Shown: positions 17,854-27,577 of the stretch, in pieces
Layout of the letters: each line of letters starts with the position of its first letter
How positions within the stretch are numbered: position 1 is the first letter of the stretch
NCBI GenBank assembly: GCA_023416275.1
Contig: JAEZIB010000155.1
Coordinates: 7,305-71,304, forward strand
DNA from: Bacillota bacterium
GTDB lineage: Bacteria > Bacillota > Clostridia > Acetivibrionales > DSM-1351
Length of the DNA: 64,000 bases
Direction of reading: 5' to 3'
Made by a program: the position numbers and the translations under genes
Notes under the pieces: model-generated
The model's database searches: none
What the model was told of the DNA's origin: nothing
The model's input: only the letters and a program-made list of their open reading frames with translations

Positions 17854-18978
17854 TTATTTAAATCTATTGCGTCTTAAAAAAGTAGGTATGTCAAGCTCAT
17901 TATCAGGCGAGACAGCATTTGAATTGCTCTTCTCAACATTTGAAGTATAACTGCTTTCAGGTGTTGCTTGGACTGATGCTTGCTTTGGCTTTTCAGCAGG
18001 CTTATCGAATTTCTTTAATACAGGTCCACTCTCAAAACCAGTAGCAATAACAGTTATCATCAATTCATCAGTCATAGTTTCATCAATAACTGCACCAAAT
18101 ATAATATTTGCCTCAGGATCAGCTGACTTTTGCACTAATTCAGCGGCAGTATTAACCTCAAATAACCCCATATCGGGTCCACCTGTAATATTAACTAAAA
18201 CTCTCCTTGCACCTTCTATTGATGTTTCTAAAAGAGGACTGGAAATAGCTAGCTTAGCTGCATCTTCAGCTCTGTTTTCCCCTGAAGCTCTACCCACGCC
18301 CATATGCGCCAAACCAGAACTTAGCATTATTGTCTTCACGTCAGCAAAGTCCAAATTTACCAAACCTGGAACAGCTATAAGGTCAGAGATACCTTGTACA
18401 CCTTGACGTAATACATCATCAGCCATTCTAAATGCCTCTACCATTGTAGTGCGCTTTTCTACAACTTGCAGCAATCTGTCATTAGGAATAGTAACAAGGG
18501 AATCTACAGTATTTTTAAGGTTTTCAATACCTCTCTCTGCATGCTGCATACGGGTTCTGCTCTCAAATATAAAAGGTTTTGTAACTACAGCAACTGTTAA
18601 AATCCCCATTTCTCTAGCAATCTGCGCAACCACAGGAGCAGCACCTGTTCCTGTTCCACCACCCATACCAGCAGTAACAAATACCATATCTGCACCTTTT
18701 ATGGCTTGAGTGATTTCATCTCTACTTTCATTAGCTGCTTTTTCTCCGATTTCGGGATTAGCACCTGCACCAAGACCCTTTGTAAGCTTATCACCTATTT
18801 GAATCTTTGTATTGGCTTTCGATAAAAATAAAGCCTGTTTATCTGTATTTATAGCAATGAAATCAACACCCCTTAGTCCGGCATCTATCATGCGGTTAAC
18901 GGCGTTGTTTCCACCTCCACCACAACCAACAACCTTTATTTGGGCAAAATGATCCATATCAATTTCAAAATCTAGCAA
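17854..18978 (-). CDS. ftsZ: Cell division GTPase FtsZ
   Basis: 374 residues. FtsZ is the tubulin-like GTPase of the division ring. It shows [13 protein letters not shown] near the N-terminus, the GTP signature [11 protein letters not shown] (around residues 101-111), the T7 loop region [11 protein letters not shown], and the conserved C-terminal peptide [11 protein letters not shown] that binds FtsA and other partners. A ribosome site (GGGGG) is 8-10 bp upstream. It lies downstream of ftsA. Confidence 0.98.
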   Translation of the reverse strand: MLDFEIDMDHFAQIKVVGCGGGGNNAVNRMIDAGLRGVDFIAINTDKQALFLSKANTKIQIGDKLTKGLGAGANPEIGEKAANESRDEITQAIKGADMVFVTAGMGGGTGTGAAPVVAQIAREMGILTVAVVTKPFIFESRTRMQHAERGIENLKNTVDSLVTIPNDRLLQVVEKRTTMVEAFRMADDVLRQGVQGISDLIAVPGLVNLDFADVKTIMLSSGLAHMGVGRASGENRAEDAAKLAISSPLLETSIEGARRVLVNITGGPDMGLFEVNTAAELVQKSADPEANIIFGAVIDETMTDELMITVIATGFESGPVLKKFDKPAEKPKQASVQATPESSYTSNVEKSNSNAVSPDNELDIPTFLRRNRFK

Positions 18979-19120
18979 AGTAAATCCCCCTTTAGCTTTG
19001 GTAATAAAACTTTATTATAAATGCTGTAAATTATCACTTTCATATGACCTTAAAAAACTATAAAAATACATATTAATAATATATTATAAATTTAAATTAG
19101 GCAAGTTTAGATTTTATTGC

Positions 19121-20356
19121 CTAATAAAATAATTCTTTAAGCGAAATAAACAATTTCTTGAGAAAACTTTTATTTTTAGTCTTTTTATTTGTTTCAGGAT
19201 TATCTTTTTTACTTATAGTGCTTGCTTCCTTATCTTGTTTTGCAATAAACTTAACTATTCCTGCTGCAGTACAATATTCCAGAGAAGTAATATCTTTAAG
19301 CTTTGGTGAGGCAACTCTAACAGGTAATTGAAAAATCTCATTTGCAAGTTGAGAGGCACCATCTAAAGAAGAAATACCATTACCTGACAATACAACACCG
19401 GCTCCATAGCTTCCAAGACAATTTTTCTCAATCATATCATGGCAAAGACTAAATATTTCACAAACCCTTGCCTCTATTACTTCTATCGCATCAGATACCA
19501 TTATATTTTTCTTGAAACTCTCACTTATGTCATTTACAGATATCTCTTGATCATTTTTTATTAGGCTGGTTGCTGCCAACTGAAACTGCTTCTTTATTCT
19601 TTCAGACTCTGCATAAGACATTTTTAAGGCTATAGATAGGTCATTGGAAATATGATCGCCTCCAACAGCAAAACAGTGATTCATTACCAACTTCTCGTTT
19701 TTGAATACACTTACTTCTGTAGTTCCACCACCTATGTCAACCAAAATAACTCCCATGTCCTTTTCATCTGGCATCAGAATACATTCTCCGGCTGCAAAGC
19801 CTTCAGCTACAAGCCCATCAACTTTGATACCCGCTTTTTCAACACTCCTGATTATATTTTGAACGGATATTATTTTCCCTATTACTACGTCAAAATCACC
19901 TTCTAACATAGAACCTTTCATACCAACAGGATCAATTATTCCATCATATCCATCCACAATAAATTGACTTGGTACAACATCTATAACTTCACAATCCTCT
20001 GCTATAGGTATTGTTCCAGCAGAATAAATAAGCTTCTGCACATCCTCTTTTGTGATTTCTTTATTGCTGCTAATAACATTAGTAAAATTTCTATGCTTGA
20101 TTATATTAGTATGTAGCCCTGAAATGTTTATATATGCTGAAATAACCTTTACCTCAGATTGAGCTTCAGCAATTCTGACAGAATTACGAATGGAATCAGA
20201 TGTAGCATCAATGTCAATAATTATTCCCTTTTTGACTCCGGTACAAGAGGATATCCCCCTACCTAAAATTTCAACTTCTAGTGCTCTGTCAACTTTACCA
20301 ATAACAGTACTTACTTTTGAAGTACCTATATCTATCCCTACAATGATATCAGACAC
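19121..20356 (-). CDS. ftsA: Cell division protein FtsA
   Basis: 411 residues. This actin-family membrane tether for FtsZ has the nucleotide-binding motifs GIDIGTSKVSTVIG (residues 7-20) and VDIGGGTTEVSVF (near 207), with the SHS2-type 1C subdomain between them. The C-terminus ends in a predicted membrane-targeting amphipathic helix (SFLKKLFISLKELFY), as expected for FtsA. It lies between sbp and ftsZ. Confidence 0.95.
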   Translation of the reverse strand: MSDIIVGIDIGTSKVSTVIGKVDRALEVEILGRGISSCTGVKKGIIIDIDATSDSIRNSVRIAEAQSEVKVISAYINISGLHTNIIKHRNFTNVISSNKEITKEDVQKLIYSAGTIPIAEDCEVIDVVPSQFIVDGYDGIIDPVGMKGSMLEGDFDVVIGKIISVQNIIRSVEKAGIKVDGLVAEGFAAGECILMPDEKDMGVILVDIGGGTTEVSVFKNEKLVMNHCFAVGGDHISNDLSIALKMSYAESERIKKQFQLAATSLIKNDQEISVNDISESFKKNIMVSDAIEVIEARVCEIFSLCHDMIEKNCLGSYGAGVVLSGNGISSLDGASQLANEIFQLPVRVASPKLKDITSLEYCTAAGIVKFIAKQDKEASTISKKDNPETNKKTKNKSFLKKLFISLKELFY

Positions 20357-20401
20357 AAAACTGACCCCCTAATATTCTTACCAAATACCCTTCAAAAGTA
20401 C

Positions 20402-20764
20402 TTATGTTTCCTCTTTAACTATATTATCTTTTTTGAAGAACTTATTCAATACAAATCTTCTAATTAATGCAAAGTTTAAAAACAATCTATTACCAAATGC
20501 AAATATAGCTGCAAGGTATATCTGAAGACCTAATTTATCGCCAATATAAGCCAGAATGGCAGCTAAAAGTGCGTTACCAAAAAATCCTGACAGAAAAATT
20601 CTCATATCAAACTTTTTATTTATTGTTGCTACCAAACCACCAAAAACAGAGTCCAAGGCTGCAAGTATTGCAACTGCAACGTATGTAAAATACTCTGATG
20701 GAATAGTTATTGGAATAAACATACCTATTAATATCCCTGCAATTAATCCTAAAATTGGTATCAT
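20402..20764 (-). CDS. sbp: Small basic protein Sbp (DUF1290)
   Basis: 120 residues with three predicted membrane segments and a basic C-terminal tail (RRFVLNKFFKKDNIVKEE). DUF1290 proteins sit between ftsQ and ftsA/ftsZ in many Firmicutes division clusters, as here; the molecular role is unknown. The motif GLIAGILIGMFIPITIP at the start and DSVFGGLVATINKKFDMRIF are family features. Confidence 0.9.
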   Translation of the reverse strand: MIPILGLIAGILIGMFIPITIPSEYFTYVAVAILAALDSVFGGLVATINKKFDMRIFLSGFFGNALLAAILAYIGDKLGLQIYLAAIFAFGNRLFLNFALIRRFVLNKFFKKDNIVKEET

Positions 20765-20820
20765 AATATCTTCCTTTCATATGTCGCATCATCCAATGCA
20801 AATTAACTTATAATTATTTT

Positions 20821-21660
20821 TTAGTCCTTAGGTACAAAATATGGGTTATCACTGCCAGTTGAAAAAACTATGGTACCTTTCTGATTTTTGGTAATATTGT
20901 TTGTAAATATCTGTTTAAAAACTTTCAAATCATATTCAATGTTATCAAAATCTCCGAATTCAGCATCTATTCTTCCTTCAAAATTAGCTGTTACACAATT
21001 AATATCCGAAACCTTAATGGAAGTAAGCTTTTCATAAAACTTAATTTTTGATGTTTTATCACTTTTTAATAGTATATCACAAAATGGTATTAATAACTGC
21101 AGTGGAGATTCTCCTTTAAATTTTACCTCTTGTCCTAAATTATAGCTATCCACCGATGTACCTATTATTTTAAAATATTTCTTTTTTATTTCAGAATCTT
21201 TAATGATTTCTAAAGCATATCCTTCTTTATCAATCAGTACGCTTGTCCCATTAGTATCTAGAATTGCAAAAGGAGTTCTCTCTTGAATTTTAATTCTTAT
21301 TGCTTTAGGTAACAAAGGTCTGACGCTAATAGATTTGACATATGGCATGGACTCATAAACATTTTGTTCCCTATCGTTGAATCTAAAGGATATTAAATTC
21401 TTTGGTTTTTCTCCTAACATTTTAAATACATTTTGTCCTGTGATAAGCCCGGTACTATATATTATATCGTTAGATGAATACTTTTTGTTACCTGCCACTT
21501 TAATTTCATCAACTATAAAAAAAGATGAGCGCGCAAAAATAATAGCAGCAATGCTAATAATAATAGTGAGCAATAATTTTCTAATTCTTTTTGCTCTCGC
21601 ACGCTTCCTTTTTGAATCTTTTGTTTTTTTGTAAACAGCATTATTTGAAGTCTTTTTCAT
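20821..21660 (-). CDS. ftsQ: Cell division protein FtsQ/DivIB
   Basis: 279 residues. A strongly basic cytosolic N-terminus (KKTKDSKRKRARAKRIRK) precedes one membrane anchor (residues about 29-49). Then comes an extracytoplasmic POTRA domain (FFIVDEIKVAGNKKYSSNDI) and the FtsQ domain (RPLLPKAIRIKIQERTPFAIL). It stabilises the FtsL-FtsB division subcomplex. It starts 6 bp after the murA 3' fragment, so in the ancestral state it was co-translated with murA. Confidence 0.94.
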   Translation of the reverse strand: MKKTSNNAVYKKTKDSKRKRARAKRIRKLLLTIIISIAAIIFARSSFFIVDEIKVAGNKKYSSNDIIYSTGLITGQNVFKMLGEKPKNLISFRFNDREQNVYESMPYVKSISVRPLLPKAIRIKIQERTPFAILDTNGTSVLIDKEGYALEIIKDSEIKKKYFKIIGTSVDSYNLGQEVKFKGESPLQLLIPFCDILLKSDKTSKIKFYEKLTSIKVSDINCVTANFEGRIDAEFGDFDNIEYDLKVFKQIFTNNITKNQKGTIVFSTGSDNPYFVPKD

Positions 21661-21666
21661 TTGTAT

Positions 21667-22580
21667 CTATATCCTTGTTATCTCTGCCCCAATTTCAGAC
21701 AGTTTCTCTTCAACATTGTAATAACCTCTGTCAATGTGTTCAAGACCAGTAATAATAGTCTCACCATGAGCAGCCAAACCAGCTAAAATCAATGCCGCAC
21801 CCCCACGCAAATCCCTCGCTACTACCTGTGCACCATTAAGTCGGTTAACACCTTTTATAACAGCCATGCGGCCATCTATTCTGATATTAGCCCCCATTTT
21901 CAGCAACTCATCGACATGTTTATATCTGCTTTCAAATATTGTTTCGATAATAATACTTGTGCCTTTGCATAAAGTTAATAATGCCATCATCTGAGCCTGC
22001 ATATCAGTAGGAAATCCTGGGTATGGTAAGGTTCTGATTACTTCTACTGCATCTAACTTAGTTCCTGAGATTACTTGGATATCATTGCGCTTGATATTAA
22101 TCTGACATCCCAAATCCCTCAAGACTGATGCAATTGAAATAATGTGCTCAGGTATAATATCCTTAATCGTTACATTACCACCTGTTATAGCCGATGCCAC
22201 CATGTATGTTCCGGATATTATTCTATCTGGAATCACAGTATGTTCTACTTTAGTTAATTTTTTCTCATATCCCTTTATCCTAATAATGCTTGAACCAGCT
22301 CCGGTAACTTTTGCACCTATTTTTTGAAGAAAATTTTGCAAATCTATTATTTCCGGTTCTTTTGCTGCATTTCTGATAATAGTATCACCTTGAGCATATA
22401 CTGCAGCAATCATAGCATTTTCTGTTGCTCCCACACTTGGATAGTCAAGATATATTTCACAGCCTTTTAGTCCGTCAGTTTCACAACTTATGTATCCGCC
22501 ATTAGTATCATTTATTTTGGCGCCTAAGCTTCTAAGTGCTTTTAAGTGTAAATCAATAGGTCTTGGGCCTATTTCACAAC
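21667..22580 (-). pseudogene. murA: murA 3' fragment (UDP-GlcNAc 1-carboxyvinyltransferase, residues 115-418)
   Basis: The murA-derived part starts at the catalytic loop: GGCEIGPRPIDLHLKAL, whose Cys corresponds to the PEP-binding Cys115 of E. coli. It continues without interruption to the normal C-terminus (EEKLSEIGAEITRI). The first ~114 residues are missing; they are found at 34416-34758, also in-frame and on the same strand. Joining 34758-34416 to 22580-21667 gives 343+914=1257 nt, i.e. 418 codons plus stop, the normal MurA length. The open frame continues upstream to 22767, but there it translates a repeat element (MLGNIKLWYNKLETKIAAY...) with no MurA similarity. No internal stops or frameshifts, so the split is recent, or both pieces are still under selection. 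Confidence 0.93.
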
Positions 22581-22586
22581 CACCTG
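22581..22586. repeat. 6-bp direct repeat CACCTG at left junction of the block
   Basis: CACCTG (minus: CAGGTG) is identical to 34416-34421. In murA it is part of the codons for Pro-Gly-Gly just before the catalytic Cys. It behaves as a target-site duplication or recombination core. Confidence 0.85.
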
Positions 22587-22607
22587 AATGTGTTACTATA
22601 TTGGCAA

Positions 22608-22740
22608 AATCACTTGTGTTATTTAAGATTCGATAATGCACCATGTTTGCACAAACACTTCTATATTGACAAAAACCACTTGTGGGCTTTGGGGCTCGAA
22701 AACGCACCATGTATGCAGCAATTTTCGTTTCGAGCTTATT
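22608..22740 (-). repeat. GCTCGAAAA hairpin repeats at left end of the block
   Basis: 22694-22735 is a copy of the hairpin unit (GCTCGAAAACGCACC...TTTCGAGC). A terminator-like ACCACTTGTGGGCTTT lies next to it, followed by a second, decayed half-unit (TTCGATAATGCACCATG, 22630-22646) and a second CACAAGTG repeat (22610-22618). The Shine-Dalgarno end of the element is absent; the sequence instead runs straight into the 9-bp inverted end of the block. Confidence 0.7.
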
Positions 22741-23007
22741 ATACCACAATTTAATATTACCCAGCAATTGTGATATTTGAGGATATTAATGTCAATAATT
22801 ATAAACAAAGTTAAATACTATAGCAGCAACTTTTTATATGCAAAAGATGATTTGTTAAATTAAAACATTATAATAACTTATTTATATGATATAATGTGTA
22901 ATTGAAATGTTTTAGATATACCATTTATTGATGATTACATATTTTAGAAATTATAACAAAGGAGGCCATAATCCATTTTACACGGAAATACGGAGATGGA
23001 TAATATT

Positions 23008-24411
23008 ATGAAATTAAGACAAGTTATCTCTATTATTATATCCAAACTAACTATTTCTTTATTGCACCTTTTGAAAAGTGGCGGCACTACTCTGCCCGGA
23101 AAAGTAGCATTTAAGCTATACCCAGGTATACTTAAATCAATTGCAGAAAACTTTGAGATTATAATGGTTACTGGTACCAATGGCAAGACTACTACAACAA
23201 GGATTGTAGAAGAAATTCTAAAAAACAACAATGTAGATTACATAACAAATAAATCTGGCGCTAATCTTTTAAGTGGAATAACAACTTTATTCATTCAAGC
23301 AGTTTCAATTAGTGGAAAGCCAAAACATAGGGTTGCTCTCATTGAAAGTGACGAGGCTGCCTTTAATCAGGTAACAAAGCATATTACTCCAAAAGCTGTT
23401 ATCGTTACAAACTTTTTTAGAGACCAATTAGATAGATACGGCGAACTTTATTCTACACTAAATGCTGTAAAATCTGGTCTTGACCGAATTAGTGGTAATA
23501 CAACTTTAATTTTAAATGCAGATGACTCAATGTGTGCATCTCTGGGAATAGATACCATAAAACCAGTAATTTACTATGGGATTAATCAACAGGCATATCA
23601 AGGTTCTTCAGAAAATACAAATTCCGATGCTATGTTCTGTATCCTATGCAAAAATAAATATGAGTATTCAAATCATATTTATGGACATCTAGGAGGCTTC
23701 TACTGTACTAATTGCGGATATAAAAGGCCCGATGCTCATCTAGAATGTATTGAAATACAAGAAGCTGGTAGCAGCTACTCTACTATTAAATGCAAATGCT
23801 CATCCTCTTTGTCGCAAGAAAACAATGAGTTTGTCACCCGAATAAATCTTCCTGGATTGTACAACATTTATAATGCAATGTCTGCTGCTGCTTGTGGTCT
23901 TGCTTTAGATTATAAGGTTGAGACTATATCAAGTGCGCTAAAATCCTTTGAATCTGGCTTTGGCAGAATGGAAGCAATAAATGTTATGGACAAGACTATT
24001 AAGCTAATACTTGTTAAAAATCCTACAGGATTTAATCAAGTTCTCAGCTTTTTAGCTCTTGAGAATCAAGCGTTAAATACTGCTTTTTTGATTAATGATA
24101 ACTTAGCTGATGGAACCGATATTTCATGGCTGTGGGATGTTGATTTTGAGCAATTGAATAATGTATCCGATAAAATTGACGGATTGATTACCTCAGGTGT
24201 AAGGGGCGAGGATATGGCTGTACGCCTCAAATATAGTGGTCTTGACACCTCTAAGATCAAAATAATAAAGGATTATCACATGCTAATTGAAGAAGGCTTG
24301 AAAAAGACACCTCCGGGAGGCTGTTTTTACATCCTTCCCACATACACTGCAATGCTTGACATTCGTAGTATTTTAAAGAAAAAGTTTAATCTAAAGGAGT
24401 TCTGGAAATAA
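23008..24411 (+). CDS. murT: Lipid II isoglutaminyl synthase, ATP-dependent subunit MurT
   Basis: Mur ligase-like protein. With GatD it amidates D-glutamate of lipid II to D-isoglutamine at the membrane face. The central Mur ligase ATPase has the P-loop MVTGTNGKTTTTR (near residue 53), a Cys4 zinc ribbon inserted around residues 209-236 (CILCKNK...CTNCGYK), which is typical of MurT, and the C-terminal DUF1727 domain (KNPTGFNQVLSFL; LPTYTAMLDIR). I prefer the ATG at 23008 (MKLRQVIS), 12 bp after CGGAG, because the ATG at 22996 abuts that site. Promoter-like TATAAT lies at 22889-22894. It overlaps gatD by one base. Confidence 0.95.
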   Translation: MKLRQVISIIISKLTISLLHLLKSGGTTLPGKVAFKLYPGILKSIAENFEIIMVTGTNGKTTTTRIVEEILKNNNVDYITNKSGANLLSGITTLFIQAVSISGKPKHRVALIESDEAAFNQVTKHITPKAVIVTNFFRDQLDRYGELYSTLNAVKSGLDRISGNTTLILNADDSMCASLGIDTIKPVIYYGINQQAYQGSSENTNSDAMFCILCKNKYEYSNHIYGHLGGFYCTNCGYKRPDAHLECIEIQEAGSSYSTIKCKCSSSLSQENNEFVTRINLPGLYNIYNAMSAAACGLALDYKVETISSALKSFESGFGRMEAINVMDKTIKLILVKNPTGFNQVLSFLALENQALNTAFLINDNLADGTDISWLWDVDFEQLNNVSDKIDGLITSGVRGEDMAVRLKYSGLDTSKIKIIKDYHMLIEEGLKKTPPGGCFYILPTYTAMLDIRSILKKKFNLKEFWK

Positions 24412-25157
24412 TGTTAGATTTAAATATTTGTCATCTATACCCTGATCTACTGAATACCTACGGAGACAGAGGAAATTTGTTAGCTCTTCAAAAACGGGCT
24501 CAGTGGCATGGCATTAATACAACTGTACAAAACGTAACAATTGGTGATAATTTTGACGCTTCTGCTTTCGATATTATTTTTTTAGGTGGTGGACAAGATT
24601 ATGAGCAAGAAATTATCCAAAAAGATGTTCTAGAACAAAAGAACACTGAAATAAAAAATGCCATTGACAATATGAAGGTTTTTCTATGTATTTGCGGTGG
24701 CTATCAGCTTATGGGTAAATATTACAAAACCTGGGACGGCAAGGAGATAGAGTTTCTTGGAGCTCTAGATTTATGGACTGTTGGTGGCAAGGAAAGAATG
24801 ATAGGAAATATTGTTTTTGAAAGCGATTTTATAATGGATAATGGCAATCCTCTTAAAATTGTTGGATTTGAAAATCACTCAGGCAGAACTTACTTAGGTG
24901 AAAATATTCGTCCTTTGGGTAAGGTCCTCTTTGGTAATGGAAATAACGGTACTGATGGTTATGAAGGAGCGGTATACAATAATGTTTACTGTTCCTATTC
25001 TCATGGAAGCCTTCTTCCTAAAAATCCTATGCTGACAGATCATTTACTGACTTTAGCATTAAAACAAAAATATAATGATTTTGATTCCCTTGGGATGTTG
25101 GATGATACATTTGAAAATGCAGCAAGAAACACTGTTATTCAAAGAATACTAAAATAA
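24411..25157 (+). CDS. gatD: Lipid II isoglutaminyl synthase, glutamine amidotransferase subunit GatD
   Basis: 248 residues, a class I (CobB/CobQ-like) glutaminase that feeds ammonia to MurT. The nucleophile cysteine is in LCICGGYQLMG (near residue 94) and the catalytic histidine in CSYSHGSLLPKNP (near 201). The GGGQDYEQ motif and N-terminus LNICHLYPDLLNTYGDRGN are typical of GatD. Its ATG overlaps the murT stop (TAATG), a classic translational coupling arrangement. Confidence 0.95.
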   Translation: MLDLNICHLYPDLLNTYGDRGNLLALQKRAQWHGINTTVQNVTIGDNFDASAFDIIFLGGGQDYEQEIIQKDVLEQKNTEIKNAIDNMKVFLCICGGYQLMGKYYKTWDGKEIEFLGALDLWTVGGKERMIGNIVFESDFIMDNGNPLKIVGFENHSGRTYLGENIRPLGKVLFGNGNNGTDGYEGAVYNNVYCSYSHGSLLPKNPMLTDHLLTLALKQKYNDFDSLGMLDDTFENAARNTVIQRILK

Positions 25158-25203
25158 AAAAGCTGATATTTTTTTGTTAAATTTTACAATATTAAAAAAA
25201 TGG

Positions 25204-25233
25204 TTGACTTCATTTGTAAAAACATGTTAGTAT
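25204..25233 (+). promoter_or_regulatory. Probable sigma-A promoter of the aroF T-box leader
   Basis: TTGACT (25204-25209) and TAGTAT (25228-25233) are spaced 18 bp apart, about 10-15 bp before the conserved T-box leader begins. Confidence 0.6.
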
Positions 25234-25240
25234 TTATTTA

Positions 25241-25531
25241 ATATAATATTTGTAACGAAATGTGATGAATGGGAAAAGTAAATTATATGTGTCTTTACAG
25301 CGAGCAATGAGATGATGGAAGCATTGCAGGATAGTATACTTGAAGTTCTCCCACGAACAGTTGGCTGAAACTTATATGTAGGTCGTACCGGGTCTTCCCG
25401 TTATAGAAGGAGTGTATCGGATAGCTTATGGTTTTCCTGTACATGTATGAGTGGGTTTTAACCAATTTGGGTGGTAACGCGTGGATACAAGTCTTCGTCC
25501 CTATTTTATTAGGGATGAGGGCTTTTTTTAT
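25241..25531 (+). promoter_or_regulatory. T-box riboswitch upstream of DAHP synthase, probable Phe (UUC) specifier
   Basis: The T-box core GGGTGGTAACGCGTGG is at 25469-25484, followed by a terminator hairpin (AGTCTTCGTCCCTA / TAGGGATGAGGGCT) and a run of seven T (25490-25528). Stem I contains GCAATG...CATTGC and then TTGAAGTTCTCCCACGA. Aligned with the tyrS T-box in this window (GGTGAATTACAAATTATGAG), the specifier position reads TTC, i.e. phenylalanine. Uncharged tRNA-Phe would then allow read-through into aroF, fitting a role in aromatic amino acid synthesis. Confidence 0.85.
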
Positions 25532-25645
25532 TTAAAAATACCTACTGCATAGTTCATCACGAACCATTAACAGGTATAGCAAAGCAATTAAATCAAACAA
25601 GTATTAAACGTCTAAAAATTAACTTATCAAAGGAGGTGCAAGTCC

Positions 25646-25672
25646 ATGTCATTTCTATATTACTTATTGTAG
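25646..25672 (+). CDS. Possible 8-residue leader peptide MSFLYYLL before aroF
   Basis: The strongest ribosome site in the region (AAGGAGGTG, 25629-25637) is positioned 8 bp before this ATG, not before aroF. The frame encodes MSFLYYLL and stops one base before the aroF ATG at 25674. Three of eight residues are aromatic. It may couple aroF translation to its own completion, or simply be a start-site remnant. Not homology-supported. Confidence 0.45.
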   Translation: MSFLYYLL

Positions 25673-25673
25673 A

Positions 25674-26708
25674 ATGCAGGACATGGATATAATTATGATT
25701 ATAGTAATGAAGCAGAATGCAACAAATCAAGATATTCAAAATGTTGAAAACAGGTTAATAGAGCTTGGGTTTAAAACACACCCTATAATGGGAGAAATAA
25801 AAACAGTTATCGGTGCTATCGGTGATAAAAGACTTCTAAATATTCACGCTGTTTCACAAATGCAGGGTGTTGAAACGCTGGTTCCGATTATGAAGCCTTA
25901 CAAGCTGGCAAGCAATGAACTGCAGCAAACACCTACAATAATTGATTTAGGAGATGTAAAAATCGGTGGTAATGAAATTGTTGTAATGGCTGGGCCTTGT
26001 GCAATTGAGAATGAAAAGGATTTCGTCTCAACGGCTGTCAGTGTTAAGAACAGTGGAGCTAAAATACTTCGTGGCGGCGCATTTAAGCCAAGAAGCTCTC
26101 CATATGCATTTCAAGGACTTGAGGAAGATGGTCTCAAAATAATGGTAGCAGGTCGTGAAGCAACAGGACTTAAGCTAGTAACAGAAGTAGTTGACACCCG
26201 AGATGTAGAGCTTGTAAACAAATATACGGATATTTTCCAAATAGGTGCCCGAAATATGCAAAACTTCAGACTGCTAAGCGAAGTAGGTATGACAAACAAA
26301 CCTGTTCTTCTCAAAAGGGGCTTATCTGCAACAATTGAAGAATGGTTAATGGCAGCTGAATATATAATTGCTGAAGGAAACCAAAACGTAATTCTTTGTG
26401 AAAGAGGTATACGTACGTATGAAACAATGACAAGAAATACTCTTGATTTAAGTGCCATCCCTGTAATAAAGGAAGTTTCACATCTGCCAATAATTGTAGA
26501 CCCAAGTCATGCAACGGGCAATTGGAAATATGTCCCTGCACTTGCTAAAGGTGCTATTGCTACAGGTGCTGATGGACTAATAATTGAAGTTCACCTTAAT
26601 CCCCCAACTGCTCTCTGTGATGGTCCTCAATCACTGAGACCCGAAAGATTTGGTACATTAATGGACGAATTGAGACTTGTTGCTCAGTCAGTTCAAAGAA
26701 CTATCTAA
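25674..26708 (+). CDS. aroF: 3-deoxy-7-phosphoheptulonate (DAHP) synthase
   Basis: 344 residues. First step of the shikimate pathway: phosphoenolpyruvate plus erythrose-4-phosphate. This is the type I-beta form with an N-terminal ferredoxin-like regulatory domain (residues about 10-75) and then the TIM barrel: [61 protein letters not shown]. Translation may begin at the ATG at 25674 by re-initiation after the leader peptide; an internal ATG at residue 8 is the alternative. Controlled by the T-box upstream. Confidence 0.95.
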   Translation: MQDMDIIMIIVMKQNATNQDIQNVENRLIELGFKTHPIMGEIKTVIGAIGDKRLLNIHAVSQMQGVETLVPIMKPYKLASNELQQTPTIIDLGDVKIGGNEIVVMAGPCAIENEKDFVSTAVSVKNSGAKILRGGAFKPRSSPYAFQGLEEDGLKIMVAGREATGLKLVTEVVDTRDVELVNKYTDIFQIGARNMQNFRLLSEVGMTNKPVLLKRGLSATIEEWLMAAEYIIAEGNQNVILCERGIRTYETMTRNTLDLSAIPVIKEVSHLPIIVDPSHATGNWKYVPALAKGAIATGADGLIIEVHLNPPTALCDGPQSLRPERFGTLMDELRLVAQSVQRTI

Positions 26709-27187
26709 TTGATTTGTAAAATTTGACTTTTGTAATTATTAACTGGATTTTTCGTTTGAAAATTGTATGTGTTCTACCATAAAAGGGAATTTGCTTAAAA
26801 CAATTGAATGAATTAGTTGTTGAATAAACTATACTAATTCATTTAATTATTTTAGCAAGCCATTGATTAATCTTCCATACATGGATTGTTTTTATTTATA
26901 AAGTTGAGTTATAAATTATATTAAAAATTTGTAAAACGTTAAGCATTAGTAATTCAAAGCATATTCCTTTTCCTTTCAGCAAACACCTATTTAATTGTAA
27001 TGCTTTATATTCCATTTATAGTAAATCATTTTTTGCCATATATATATTATGCCAGACAACAGAAAAAACACCTTACTTCACATAAATATCCATTTTAATG
27101 TTATCCTGTAAAATACCTAAAATTAAAATAGTATTATCTTTAAGAAGGTGTTATATTATGCCTATGGCTTATTCTATTAAATAATTT
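26709..27187. other. Gap after aroF with degenerate MITE remains and a truncated start site
   Basis: Near 26866-26906 lie GCCATTGATTAATCT and AAAGTTGAGTTAT, matching the right part of the ACTCAACTTT element. At 27140-27180 a good ribosome site and start (AAGAAGGTGTTATATTATG) open a frame of only eight codons (MPMAYSIK) that stops, so it looks like the front end of a lost gene. No other feature seen. Confidence 0.45.
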
Positions 27188-27529
27188 CTAAAAGCCCTCA
27201 TCAAATGGCTCCATTGAGAATTCTTGTACCCCATTATAAACAACCTTCAGATATTTTACATCGCCATATTTAGTCTTGTCTGATTCATTTAAAAGAATGT
27301 ACACTGATGTATTATCATATACTTTAATGTTAATCCTATCAAAAATGTCTTTTTGCAATACATCCAAAACTGCACTTATGTTCTCAACAGCTGAATGGCT
27401 AGACTTGCTTTCAACAATTACCGGCATTTTAGAATTGTCTGGATTTAGTATTTCAACATGTATAATTCCAGGCTCAATTACATTGTCTGTAGGATATAGT
27501 AAGTCTCTTTCAAAAAGCACTGATTTCAT
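27188..27529 (-). CDS. Hypothetical protein, 113 residues
   Basis: I do not recognise this family. It has a strong ribosome site (AGGAGG, 8 bp before the ATG), normal codon use, no signal peptide and no membrane segment. The protein is acidic with alternating beta-type patterns (VYDNTSVYILLNESDKTKYGDVKYLKVVYNG). It is 48 bp downstream of the lytic transglycosylase on the same strand, so probably part of the polA-coaE-transglycosylase operon. Confidence 0.75.
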   Translation of the reverse strand: MKSVLFERDLLYPTDNVIEPGIIHVEILNPDNSKMPVIVESKSSHSAVENISAVLDVLQKDIFDRINIKVYDNTSVYILLNESDKTKYGDVKYLKVVYNGVQEFSMEPFDEGF

Positions 27530-27577
27530 TTTTTTTCCTCCTCATAAAATGAAATAATCCATATCTATAAAATATCA

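Noticed and set aside
22581..22767. N-terminal extension of the murA 3' fragment as a real protein part
   Set aside because: It translates the hairpin repeat and the block end; no resemblance to MurA or another domain.
22744..22995. Integrase or transposase gene at the left end of the block
   Set aside because: Read in all frames, the region is non-coding AT-rich sequence with the murT promoter.
26709..27187. A second short gene starting at 27157 (MPMAYSIK)
   Set aside because: It stops after eight codons; kept only as a note of a lost start site.
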